From NCBI GenBank assembly GCA_900111435.1, contig FOIY01000005.1, forward strand, positions 62,001 through 126,000: a stretch of DNA of 64,000 bases, read 5' to 3'. The position numbers and the translations under genes are program-made. Source of the stretch: Ruminococcaceae bacterium KH2T8 (GTDB lineage Bacteria; Bacillota; Clostridia; Saccharofermentanales; Saccharofermentanaceae). Below the pieces are notes generated by a model. That model did not search any database, was not told the DNA's origin, and was given only the letters and a program-made list of their open reading frames with translations. This document shows positions 19,843 to 28,287 of this stretch, in pieces. The stretch's first letter is position 1, and each line of letters opens with the position of its first letter.

Positions 19843-19905
19843 GGGGTCAAACGGGGGTCAAAATATCTAAAGATCCCCTCAAAAGCCCATAAAATAAGGG
19901 CTTTT
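19843..19905 (+). terminator. Terminator hairpin with GGGGTCAAA direct repeats
   Basis: AAAAGCCC (19881-19888) pairs with GGGCTTTT (19898-19905) across a 9-nt AT loop, a good intrinsic terminator for the helicase transcript. Just before it, GGGGTCAAA occurs at 19843 and 19854 (11-bp step). Paired direct repeats next to such a hairpin are often seen near the ends of integrase-borne elements, so an element boundary here is possible. The rest of the 333-bp gap 19780-20112 holds the AbiEi operator and otherwise nothing convincing. Confidence 0.6.
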
Positions 19906-20057
19906 GTGTGTCAGGATATACCATGATATGTCGCATTATGCAAAGAAATGCCGAGAAGAAGATCGCGTAATGAAAGGATTCTATGCGGACATGTATCCAT
20001 TATGATGTGTTATCTACAAACTGTCGACGCAGTCCAGGCTGTTCAGAGAAATAATGA

Positions 20058-20100
20058 TTGCGCCCTTGTCACGATAAATGTATAACAATCGTGACAAGGG
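20058..20100 (+). promoter_or_regulatory. Promoter and perfect 13-bp palindromic operator of the AbiEi gene
   Basis: CCCTTGTCACGAT (20063-20075) and ATCGTGACAAGGG (20088-20100) form a perfect inverted repeat. A -35-like TTGCGC (20058) and -10-like TATAAC (20081, 17-bp spacer) overlap it, and the right arm runs into the ribosome site GGGAG. AbiEi antitoxins are known to bind inverted repeats in their promoter and repress it, which this arrangement fits closely. Confidence 0.8.
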
Positions 20101-20112
20101 AGATGATTGTTT

Positions 20113-20715
20113 ATGAATGGTATTCGAGCCACATTAAAAGAACGAATAATGCTATTAGAGCCTGGAACGGTTTTCCTTACGGGTGAGTTTTCTGATTTAG
20201 CAAGTAACCCGACATTGCGCAAAACTTTAGGACGTTTATGTCAAGATGGTATTATCAGAAGAATACTTGACGGTGTTTATGAAAAACCGAGGTATAGTGA
20301 ATTGTTGAAGGAATACTTACCAACTAATCCGGAAACTGTCGCATATGCTATAGCACGATTCTATCATTGGAATATAGCACCTTGCGGAGATATTGCTTTG
20401 AATAAGCTTCATCTATCAACGCAGGTGCCTGTTGTATGGTCATATATCAGTGACGGACCTTATAGAGATTTTAAGACAGGAAGTATAACTATCTCGTTTA
20501 AACATAGAACAAATAGAGATATTTCGGGTATGTCGCCCATAACTATATTGGTAGTAGAAGCATTAAAAACCTTAGGTCGGAACAGTGTTGATGACAGCGT
20601 GATTATTATCCTCAGAAATCAACTCTCAAAAGAGGACAAGAAAGCTTTGTTGTCGGAGTCGACCAACAGTGCGTCATGGATATATAAAACGATTCAAGAG
20701 GTATGTAAGTTATGA
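20113..20715 (+). CDS. AbiEi-type antitoxin of a type IV toxin-antitoxin/abortive infection pair
   Basis: 200-residue protein starting at ATG 20113, 11 bp after GGGAG. It has an N-terminal winged helix (TLGRLCQDGIIRRI, residues about 40-60) typical of AbiEi/DUF6088 antitoxins, followed by the conserved middle containing NPETVAYAIARF and a C-terminal domain. In the family the protein represses its own promoter and counters the nucleotidyltransferase toxin AbiEii. The toxin gene starts in the antitoxin stop codon (ATGA) but is truncated, so this is now an orphan antitoxin. The perfect palindrome upstream is the expected operator. Confidence 0.88.
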   Translation: MNGIRATLKERIMLLEPGTVFLTGEFSDLASNPTLRKTLGRLCQDGIIRRILDGVYEKPRYSELLKEYLPTNPETVAYAIARFYHWNIAPCGDIALNKLHLSTQVPVVWSYISDGPYRDFKTGSITISFKHRTNRDISGMSPITILVVEALKTLGRNSVDDSVIIILRNQLSKEDKKALLSESTNSASWIYKTIQEVCKL

Positions 20716-20876
20716 GAAAAGTCGCTTTACTTTCAGATAAAGATCGCGGAGAATTATTCATTGCTACTTCAGCTTTGGTAGGGATCAGGCCTGAAGCAGT
20801 CGAAAAGGATTTTTGGGTTTGTTATTTTGGGAAATTCAGTAGTTCGCAAGATAATCAGGAAAGGGTGCTGAGCTAA
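20712..20876 (+). pseudogene. Truncated AbiEii toxin gene
   Basis: Overlaps the antitoxin by ATGA. The first 38 codons match the start of AbiEii nucleotidyltransferases (RKVALLSDKDRGELF, then EKDFWVCY). After that the frame runs through about 16 unrelated residues and stops at 20876. The nucleotidyltransferase core, which would follow the EKDFWVC segment, is absent, so no toxin activity is possible. The 133 bp after it contain nothing recognisable. The breakpoint near 20825 marks the right edge of recognisable accessory DNA. Confidence 0.85.
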
Positions 20877-21009
20877 GCTCGCCTAACGAATTTGTTAAAT
20901 GTTTTATCGTGATTTCTAACGAAAATCGAAAATGTTTTGCACAAATTAAAACGAAAATAAGAAATGTTGTTAGTGTGGCATCGGGCTTCGGCAAATATCA
21001 TTTGTAAAG

Positions 21010-21351
21010 TTATTCCAGTAGCTTGGTAAGTTCGGCTTTCTTATCAGCTATCGCCTTAAGATAAGTCGTATAGTCTACATCATTTCTGCTTCTGAGAAGT
21101 TCGGTCATCTCGTTTACGGGATCATAGACAGGGGTGAGTGACAGATTGCCGAGCACGCCTTTAAGAGAATGGGCTGCTTCGAAAGCTTTATCCAGATCCT
21201 TGGCATGGATAGCTTGTTCAAGTACTTCGAAATTCTTGTCGTCCAGAACTTTTCCAATCAGCTTGAAGTAGAAAGCTTCGTTACCCATGCAGCGTGCAAG
21301 TGCGTCGTCAGTATCTGCGCCGAAAGCTTTAAGTGAATCTATCGTAAGCAT
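21010..21351 (-). CDS. Histidine phosphotransfer (Hpt) domain protein
   Basis: 113-residue four-helix Hpt protein. The phosphoryl-accepting histidine is in AAHSLKGVLGNL, the usual HxxKG motif, at about residue 60. Such proteins relay phosphate between a hybrid kinase receiver and a final response regulator. It follows the receiver-EAL gene with a 2-bp gap, and across the divergent promoter lies a hybrid kinase with two receivers but no Hpt domain of its own. Together they make a complete His-Asp-His-Asp relay. Confidence 0.9.
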   Translation of the reverse strand: MLTIDSLKAFGADTDDALARCMGNEAFYFKLIGKVLDDKNFEVLEQAIHAKDLDKAFEAAHSLKGVLGNLSLTPVYDPVNEMTELLRSRNDVDYTTYLKAIADKKAELTKLLE

Positions 21352-21353
21352 TG

Positions 21354-23018
21354 TTAACTCCTTAGAAGCTTCTCGAATTCATCTGCAGGGAGAGGCTTTG
21401 AGAAATAGTATCCCTGAATGATGGCACAGCCGAGCTTCTTAAGAGCCAGATACTGTTCTTCGGTCTCGACGCCTTCTGCGATGACGGGGACTCCGAGATA
21501 TTCTGCGATATCGATTACGATGCTGATCATGCGGGTGTCGTTCTGCTTATCGAAAGCATTTCGAATAAACAACATATCCAGCTTAAGAGCATCGATAGGA
21601 AGCTCGGAGATCATGTTGAGAGACGAATAACCTGAACCGAAGTCGTCCATCTCAATGAAGAAGCCGTGGTCCCTGAGCTGTGAGACTCTGTTTACGATCT
21701 GGTTGGAATCGCTGACATATGCGGATTCTGTTATCTCGAGGTAGATGTCTTTGGGTGTTATGCCCGTATCTCCCGTGATCTTTTCAAATGTATCTACAAG
21801 TGCGGAATCGTACATCTCGGCACGGGAAAGATTGACTGATACGGGAACGGAAATACCCAGGCGTTCTTTCCAATCTGCGATCCTTTCTGCAGTTCGTCTC
21901 CATACATATTCATCCAGCTGAGCGATGAGACCGTTACCTTCAAAGAGAGGTATGAATTTGCCGGGTGAGATCATGCCCAGGGTAGGATGGAACCAGCGTA
22001 CAAGAGCCTCTGCACTTGATAAGACGGGCTTATCGCCTCGGATATCGTACTTAGGCTGAAAGAATACCTGGAACTGTTTCTCTTCAAGTGCCTTGGGGAA
22101 TTCTTCCAGCAGCTGCTCCGCAAAGAGCTCTTCCTTCAGAAGTGTCTCGTCAAAAGTGCTCGTAAAGACGGAATAGGCATTACTGATCTTGTCGGCTGCT
22201 ATCTTCGCGCGGACAAAGCGTGACTGGATATCAAGATTCTTATCGCAAGAAGCGTAGATACCTGCACGCATCTTAATACCGCAACCGGAGGAGATCTTCT
22301 CTAAGATCTTCGGATAGTCATCACGGTGATGACAGTAGCAAAGGAAAGTATCTTCACCCATTTTGCAAAGAACTCCGTCGGAAGAAGAGAAAACAGATGC
22401 AAGGCAGTCTGCAATGCTCTGCAAGATCTCAGCAACTTTAGCCGTTCCGAATCGTTCGTTTAAGATGTGGAAGTGATTTACATCGAAGCAGACAGCGTCC
22501 ATCTCCGTAGAAGGATGGTACTTATCGAACTGTTCGACATAGCGGTAGAAATATTCGCAAGTATAAAGACCTGTCAGATCGTCTCTTTCCGTAGCACTTA
22601 TCGTCTGCCTGTCTTCGGCAAGCTCTATGGAGCGTGAGATACGTGCCTTTATAACATCAGGCTGCGGGTAAGGCTTCGGGATAAAATCAGCGGCACCTTT
22701 GCGCAGACTTTCTACTTCGGACGCTTGGTCTGAAGTAAGGACTATTACCGGGATGTTCTTGGTGTCGGGATCTTCTTTTAATCTGTCGAGCAACTCAAGA
22801 CCTGAGAGATTAGGCATCATGAGGTCAAGTAATATGAGCGAGAGTGTTTTGCGGTTCTTTCTTATCAGATCATAAGCGATCAGACCGTCTTCGGCTTTGA
22901 GGACATCGTACTTGTCGCACAGGATGTTCTCGAGCATCTCGCGGTTGACGAACTCGTCATCAGCTATCAGGATATGTCTCTTTCCGTCAAGAAAGACTTC
23001 TGTAGAGCGTTTCATCAT
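21354..23018 (-). CDS. Response regulator with degenerate GGDEF and intact EAL domain
   Basis: 554 residues. An N-terminal receiver (IADDEF, phosphorylatable Asp in LLDLMMPN, Lys in PKPYP) is followed by a GGDEF-like domain (about 145-285) whose signature has decayed to MGEDTF, so it should not make cyclic di-GMP. The EAL domain (about 300-554) keeps EALVRW, NLSR, EITES, DDFGSGYSSL and EGVET, all residues needed for cyclic-di-GMP phosphodiesterase activity. Two adjacent ATGs follow GGGGG; the second (23015) has better spacing. Co-transcribed with Hpt and divergent from the hybrid kinase. Confidence 0.93.
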   Translation of the reverse strand: MMKRSTEVFLDGKRHILIADDEFVNREMLENILCDKYDVLKAEDGLIAYDLIRKNRKTLSLILLDLMMPNLSGLELLDRLKEDPDTKNIPVIVLTSDQASEVESLRKGAADFIPKPYPQPDVIKARISRSIELAEDRQTISATERDDLTGLYTCEYFYRYVEQFDKYHPSTEMDAVCFDVNHFHILNERFGTAKVAEILQSIADCLASVFSSSDGVLCKMGEDTFLCYCHHRDDYPKILEKISSGCGIKMRAGIYASCDKNLDIQSRFVRAKIAADKISNAYSVFTSTFDETLLKEELFAEQLLEEFPKALEEKQFQVFFQPKYDIRGDKPVLSSAEALVRWFHPTLGMISPGKFIPLFEGNGLIAQLDEYVWRRTAERIADWKERLGISVPVSVNLSRAEMYDSALVDTFEKITGDTGITPKDIYLEITESAYVSDSNQIVNRVSQLRDHGFFIEMDDFGSGYSSLNMISELPIDALKLDMLFIRNAFDKQNDTRMISIVIDIAEYLGVPVIAEGVETEEQYLALKKLGCAIIQGYYFSKPLPADEFEKLLRS

Positions 23019-23197
23019 TTCCCCCTTCCTCAGCCTTGGAGTTACCGGTGGAGAATACCATTATTTTATTATATGTCATGGAAATTTGACAAGATGTTTA
23101 TTGCGGCTAACGGAGTTAACAGGAACCGCACGTCGAGTTAACAGATGTTAACAGAAAATTGAGACTTTAGGCTCGGATCATCAAGTACAATCAACAT

Positions 23198-25729
23198 ATG
23201 AGGAAGATATTAATAATATTTGTTAATGTGCTCATCATAGCTGCGATCTTAGGATTCGTGGTTCTTTACTCAGGCTTTGAAAGCAGAGATTCATATCAAA
23301 TACAGATCGAACACTTCCAGACTACAACCGTAACTATGGAGCAGGTGACTCAGAATTACCTGGAAGGAGAGCAGAGGATCTGCGATGTCTGGGCCCGCTA
23401 TATCAACAATCAGAACATGACTATAGAAGAAGCGGTAGAGTATATCCGCTCATCTCATGTTCTTGCTCATACTTCGGCTCATCTTGTCTTCGCTGACTCG
23501 CTGACCGGTCTTTCTACACGTCCGATGCAGGGAACAGACGATGACTATGAAGTATCCTACAGCCGTGTGAATATTTTGAATAACATGAACCTGGACGATG
23601 AGATAGGAACTTCCATTCAGATCACCCGTGCATATACCAATCCCATGAACGGTGAGCAATCGCTGGCTTTCTGTAACAGGATCTCATTGTACGATCCTGA
23701 GAGCGGAACAAATAAAGATGCGATCCTGATGAGAGTGCTTCCTATCTCGGAGCTTGAGCAGAAATGGATCTTCCCTGAGACCGAGCTGGTGAATGCCGAA
23801 CTTGCCATGATCGATGCTGACGGAGATTACATCATCAAGGGTCCGAGCTTTAAGAATTCCAACTTCTTCGAATTCTACAAGTCCTATAACGCAAAGGATC
23901 TCGAATCCACGAATCAGTTGTTCGAGACTGTTACTTCATCTACGGGCTCTGTCTCTATGTTTAATTCCCATGGCGAAGAGTGCATACTTGCATATACTCC
24001 TATCGATGCGACTTCCGGATGGACATTGTTAGGTTATGTACCCGCAAATGATCTCAATGTAGATAAAGAGAACAGACTCTTGTTCGGCGTAGTATCTGTT
24101 GGCTTGCTTATCCTGTTCCTCATCGACATGTTCTATATGCTTAACCTCAATAAGAGGCTTCAGATCACTGCACGAGAAGCTGATTCCGCCAATAAGGCAA
24201 AGACTGATTTCCTTTCTACAATGTCTCACGACATCAGAACTCCCATGAATGCGATCATCGGACTTACGGCTATTGCAGAGAAGAATCTCGGGGATAAAGA
24301 ATCTACCAAGGAAAGCCTTCGTAAGATCAGTCTTGCGGGTAATCACCTCCTGACGCTCATAAACGATATCCTGGATATATCTAAGGTTGAAAGCGGTAAG
24401 CTGAACCTTAGTCCTCTTACGTTCTCGATAGTTGAAACGGTTGAGAATCTCGTTAATATCTCGCAACCTATGATCAAGGAAAAGAATCTGGAATTCAGTT
24501 TCCATATCAACAAGATGGAAAAAGAATATCTCTATGCGGATCAGCTCCGTCTGAACCAGATCTATATCAATATCCTCTCTAATGCCATCAAGTACACGGA
24601 GCCCGGCGGAAGTGTCCGTGTCGATATGAGCGAAGAAGACAGTCCCAAGTCAGGATGCGTAAGGCTCACATATGTGGTAGCAGATACAGGTATCGGCATG
24701 AGTCCTGAATTCGTCGAGAATATGTATCAGCCGTTCTTACGTCAGGTAGACAGCCGTGTTAACAGCATTGAGGGAACAGGTCTTGGTCTCGCTATTACAA
24801 AGCAGATGGTCGATCTGATGGGCGGTACGATCGAATGCCAAAGCGAGCAGGGTAAGGGAACAACATTCACTGTTGTATTGGATATACCTGTAGCCGATAG
24901 GCAACGTGATGAGATGAAGCTTGATCCCGTTAATGTCTTGATCGTTGACGACGATGAGATCACGCTTAAGACGACGGCAGATACATTGGTATCTTTTGGA
25001 GCTTCTGCCGAGCAGGCAGGAAGCGGTAAGGAAGCTCTCGGTAAGATCGAACAGCATCATAAATCCGGAAAGGATTACGACATCATCATCGTTGACTGGA
25101 AGATGCCTGATATCGACGGCGTTGAGACTATCCGCAGGATACGTTCGGAGATAGGTGCAAAGATACCGATCTTACTTATCTCGGCTTATGACAGATCGGA
25201 TGTTGAGGAGAAAGCAAAAGAAGCAGGTGCTAACGGTATCGTCAACAAACCTCTTTTCCCCTCGACACTCTACGACACGATCAATGCTCTTATCGGAAAA
25301 GATCCGGGATCCATTGAACCTGAAGAGGATTATTCCGATCTTGAAGGCATGAAGATCCTTGTAGCTGAAGATAACGATATTAACTGGGAGATCGTTTCCG
25401 CCATGCTCTCGATGTTCGGTATCACTACAGAACGTGCGGAGAACGGGCGAGTCTGTGTGGATATGGTGAGTGCAGCGGAGGAAGGCTGCTACGAGATGAT
25501 CCTGATGGATGTACAGATGCCTGAGATGAACGGTCTTGATGCAACAAGGGAGATACGAAATATGTCTGAGCCCAAGGCTTCCATTCCCATCATTGCGGTT
25601 ACGGCGGATGCATTCTCCGAGAATGTTACGGAATGTCTTAACGCAGGAATGAACGGACATATTTCCAAGCCTATCGATATGAAACTCGTCATTAAGGAGA
25701 TACGAATGATAAGAGAAGGAAGGAGATAA
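23198..25729 (+). CDS. Membrane hybrid histidine kinase with two receiver domains
   Basis: 843 residues. A first membrane helix (5-27), an extracytoplasmic sensor of the double-Cache type (about 30-285) and a second helix (about 290-312) lead to HisKA with His344 in SHDIRTPMNA. The HATPase follows, with GTGLGLAI. Two receivers then follow: VLIVDDDE with IIIVDWKMPD (about 575-690) and ILVAEDND with ILMDVQMPEM (about 720-835). There is no Hpt domain, which a separate Hpt protein encoded divergently can supply. The next gene, a solute-binding lipoprotein, starts 2 bp after the stop, suggesting ligand sensing through that protein. Confidence 0.94.
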   Translation: MRKILIIFVNVLIIAAILGFVVLYSGFESRDSYQIQIEHFQTTTVTMEQVTQNYLEGEQRICDVWARYINNQNMTIEEAVEYIRSSHVLAHTSAHLVFADSLTGLSTRPMQGTDDDYEVSYSRVNILNNMNLDDEIGTSIQITRAYTNPMNGEQSLAFCNRISLYDPESGTNKDAILMRVLPISELEQKWIFPETELVNAELAMIDADGDYIIKGPSFKNSNFFEFYKSYNAKDLESTNQLFETVTSSTGSVSMFNSHGEECILAYTPIDATSGWTLLGYVPANDLNVDKENRLLFGVVSVGLLILFLIDMFYMLNLNKRLQITAREADSANKAKTDFLSTMSHDIRTPMNAIIGLTAIAEKNLGDKESTKESLRKISLAGNHLLTLINDILDISKVESGKLNLSPLTFSIVETVENLVNISQPMIKEKNLEFSFHINKMEKEYLYADQLRLNQIYINILSNAIKYTEPGGSVRVDMSEEDSPKSGCVRLTYVVADTGIGMSPEFVENMYQPFLRQVDSRVNSIEGTGLGLAITKQMVDLMGGTIECQSEQGKGTTFTVVLDIPVADRQRDEMKLDPVNVLIVDDDEITLKTTADTLVSFGASAEQAGSGKEALGKIEQHHKSGKDYDIIIVDWKMPDIDGVETIRRIRSEIGAKIPILLISAYDRSDVEEKAKEAGANGIVNKPLFPSTLYDTINALIGKDPGSIEPEEDYSDLEGMKILVAEDNDINWEIVSAMLSMFGITTERAENGRVCVDMVSAAEEGCYEMILMDVQMPEMNGLDATREIRNMSEPKASIPIIAVTADAFSENVTECLNAGMNGHISKPIDMKLVIKEIRMIREGRR

Positions 25730-25731
25730 TC

Positions 25732-27027
25732 ATGAAAAAGTTGTTGTCTGTATTTTTATCCGTGCTGATGGTTGCAGAACTTGCCGCGTGCGGCAATACC
25801 AAACAGGATGTTACGACCGAGGAAGGTTTTGTACCTGCTCTGGATACTTCTACAAGCTGCCATATTAATTTCGCAGGCGGCTACGATAATTTCGAAGCGC
25901 TGGAAGCAGAGTTTGACCGCTTCAACGAGTACTATCCCAATGTGGAGCTGACATACACAAAGATCGACGACTACAACAACATGATCGGTATGGTCTTAAA
26001 CGGCAACGATGCTCCCGACATCTATGTTAATTACTCCTGGATGTACGGAAGAGACCAGTACAGTTCTTCCATAGAACATGCGGAGGATTTATCCGATCCC
26101 GCACTGGGACTTGATCTGGGCTGCATAAGAAGCAACATCATCCTGAATACGGACGACGGCTCCCTTCCTATGGTGCCTATCTTCTCCAATACTTACGGTA
26201 TGCTCGTAAATAACGACCTTTTTGAGAAAGAAGGCCTTGAAGTGCCTACTACTTATACTGAGCTGGTAGAGGTATGTGAAGCATTTCGCGCAAAGGGATA
26301 CGAATCTCCTCTGATGGGATTTACTCAGGAAGAGACTACGTCACTTTACACCGTGTCGATCTATCCTTATTACTGCGGTACAGTTGCAGATGATCCTGAT
26401 GCTGTGGCAGCTCTTAATTCCTTAGATTCTTCTGCAGGTGAGTATCTTCGTCCTTCCCTTGAAAAGATAGATGCATTCGTGAATGACTGCGGTATAGATA
26501 CGGGTGTTTGCGGTGAGATCGAGAATAACTACGATGCCGTTATCCTCCGCTTCTTCGAAGGCGATGTCCCCATGATGACCGCTTCGGGAGATACGGTGTC
26601 CGGAACAGCAAAGCGTGAGAGCAGATCGGAGGCATTTGCCGTTAATCCTTTCTCCTATACTTTTGTACCTGTTCCCATGTCGGACGATGGTGCTACTTTC
26701 CTCGATATGTCGAACCTTCAGTTCTCCGTTAACAAAGACAGCGAGAACCTCGGTATGGCTAACGAGTTCATGCGCTTCCTGATCACATCGGAAGAACTCG
26801 GCAATATGGCTCAGCTTAAGGGTCTTATGTCACCCACCAAAGACCTGTCCTTCAACAGTATGTACGCGGCATTCGGAGAGGTTCCCGAATCACGTACCCT
26901 CTCCCTTGAAGAGATCGGTCTTACTGACGATGCTATCAATCAGATGAGACAGGCCGTATACGAAGTAGGAACAGGTTCCATGAGTATAGATGAGGCTGTA
27001 GCAGGGTACGGTTCTTTAGATCAATAA
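25732..27027 (+). CDS. Extracellular solute-binding lipoprotein (family 1 type)
   Basis: 431 residues with a lipoprotein signal ending in the lipobox ELAAC, Cys at residue 20. The mature protein has the fold pattern of ABC sugar-binding proteins (FEALEAEFDRFNEYYPNV, then APDIYVNYSW). GGAAGGAG precedes the start. There are no ABC permease or ATPase genes nearby. Directly coupled to the hybrid kinase, it probably presents a bound sugar to the Cache sensor rather than feeding a transporter, which is inference from gene order. Confidence 0.9.
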   Translation: MKKLLSVFLSVLMVAELAACGNTKQDVTTEEGFVPALDTSTSCHINFAGGYDNFEALEAEFDRFNEYYPNVELTYTKIDDYNNMIGMVLNGNDAPDIYVNYSWMYGRDQYSSSIEHAEDLSDPALGLDLGCIRSNIILNTDDGSLPMVPIFSNTYGMLVNNDLFEKEGLEVPTTYTELVEVCEAFRAKGYESPLMGFTQEETTSLYTVSIYPYYCGTVADDPDAVAALNSLDSSAGEYLRPSLEKIDAFVNDCGIDTGVCGEIENNYDAVILRFFEGDVPMMTASGDTVSGTAKRESRSEAFAVNPFSYTFVPVPMSDDGATFLDMSNLQFSVNKDSENLGMANEFMRFLITSEELGNMAQLKGLMSPTKDLSFNSMYAAFGEVPESRTLSLEEIGLTDDAINQMRQAVYEVGTGSMSIDEAVAGYGSLDQ

Positions 27028-27236
27028 CAGATCTTCGGATCTTTGTTAAGAATGTAAGAAGATGCAAAAAACCACAGAATACGACTTTGAAGTATTACGC
27101 CCTTAGAACTTGTCTTATCGGGAATCCCATCAGCATCTGCATAACCGTAATAGCCTCTGCAGTCGTCATCTTTCATGCTTGCCCAGAACGAGATGAGATC
27201 ATTGTATAAATGTTCACTGAATTCATTCTTATTCAT
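27021..27236 (-). pseudogene. 5' fragment of a cellobiose 2-epimerase-like gene
   Basis: Start at ATG 27236 after a clear GGAGG. The 71 residues (MNKNEFSEHLYNDLISFWAS, then GYYGY and GVILQSRILWFF) match the N-terminus of cellobiose 2-epimerase/AGE-family proteins, which are about 400 residues long. The frame stops at 27021, where it meets the end of the solute-binding protein gene, so some 80 % of the protein is missing. It may be a remnant of a carbohydrate locus overwritten by the signalling cassette. It is not the same as the full AGE gene at 30737. Confidence 0.82.
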
Positions 27237-27367
27237 AGTACAGTACCTCCGGGTGTGCCTTGATATCCGCACAGATCCTCAATCAAGTTATCTCGCTCGG
27301 GACGTTCTCTAACTATTAGAAATGACTTATAATATAGTACAAATCTATTATGAATGGAGTTTGCCGT

Positions 27368-28219
27368 ATGCAGTTATTCGAATATATAGATATGCTTAAC
27401 CAGCCTTATGACATATTCCGGACAGATTCAGTCAATTCACCGAAGCACTGGCATTACTACAGCGAGATAATCTATATCGATAAAGGATCGGTAAATGTAA
27501 AGTGCAATGACAGGGAATTCACTCTTAATGAAGGAGATCTGTGCTATTTCTATCCTCTGCAGCTCCATGAGATCACCTGCTCCGGTCACAACGAAGTCTG
27601 TCATTCAGTAATTAAATTCGATATCCATTCCATTAATATCCCTAAAGCCCACTTGTCGAGAATGTTCGATTATTTTGTAAGAAGAACGAATGATAATGAC
27701 TATTGCCTCATTGTGAGGAATACACTTTCTGTTAGTGAAGAGATCAAAAAGACTGTATCATCTATTATCGATGAATATCGAACCGAGAATGAGTTTCATC
27801 TTATGAGCGTACAGGCTCTGATCCAGAATCTTCTGATTCTCATCGCAAGAAACGTTAACAAGGTTATTTTACCTGTCGCAAAGAAACACAAGGATGAAGA
27901 ATTCTCATTTTTCCATATACTCGAATACATCGACACTCACTCCAACGAACATCTGGAAATAAACAAACTGGCTTCTATGTGCCACATGAGCTATTCTAAT
28001 TTTGCCAAGCTGTTCCGGGAACAATACGGCCGTTCATGCAAAGAATATATAAACTACATCAGGCTTAACAAAGCACAGGAACTGCTGATCAACACTGAAT
28101 ACGATCTTAACTATATAGCCATGGAGACCGGCTTCTACGACTGCAGCCACTTCATCAGAACATATAAGAAATGGCGAGGGATCACACCGATCAGGGAGCG
28201 CAAGAAGATCCGGGAATAA
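27368..28219 (+). CDS. AraC-family transcriptional regulator
   Basis: Start chosen at ATG 27368, with GGAG 9 bp upstream. The 283-residue protein has an N-terminal cupin-like sensing domain (KHWHYYSEIIYI, residues about 22-95, with EGDLCYFYPLQLHEI) and a C-terminal pair of helix-turn-helix motifs (about 185-280), ending in TGFYDCSHFIRTYKKWRGITP, cut here into its two parts DCSHF and GITP. It lies upstream of the mannosidase and isomerase genes in the same direction and probably controls them in response to a sugar such as mannose or a mannoside. Confidence 0.92.
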   Translation: MQLFEYIDMLNQPYDIFRTDSVNSPKHWHYYSEIIYIDKGSVNVKCNDREFTLNEGDLCYFYPLQLHEITCSGHNEVCHSVIKFDIHSINIPKAHLSRMFDYFVRRTNDNDYCLIVRNTLSVSEEIKKTVSSIIDEYRTENEFHLMSVQALIQNLLILIARNVNKVILPVAKKHKDEEFSFFHILEYIDTHSNEHLEINKLASMCHMSYSNFAKLFREQYGRSCKEYINYIRLNKAQELLINTEYDLNYIAMETGFYDCSHFIRTYKKWRGITPIRERKKIRE

Positions 28220-28287
28220 TAGATTCTTACAATTTTCTGCTCCATTCTTAACACATTTCCAGCTGAGGGTTATGGAATAATGTAAAC

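Noticed and set aside
19928-20005. 25-codon frame MSHYAKKCREEDRVMKGFY and onwards
   Set aside because: Reads like protein but is too short, lacks a ribosome site, and I could not assign it. It may be a remnant of an element end.
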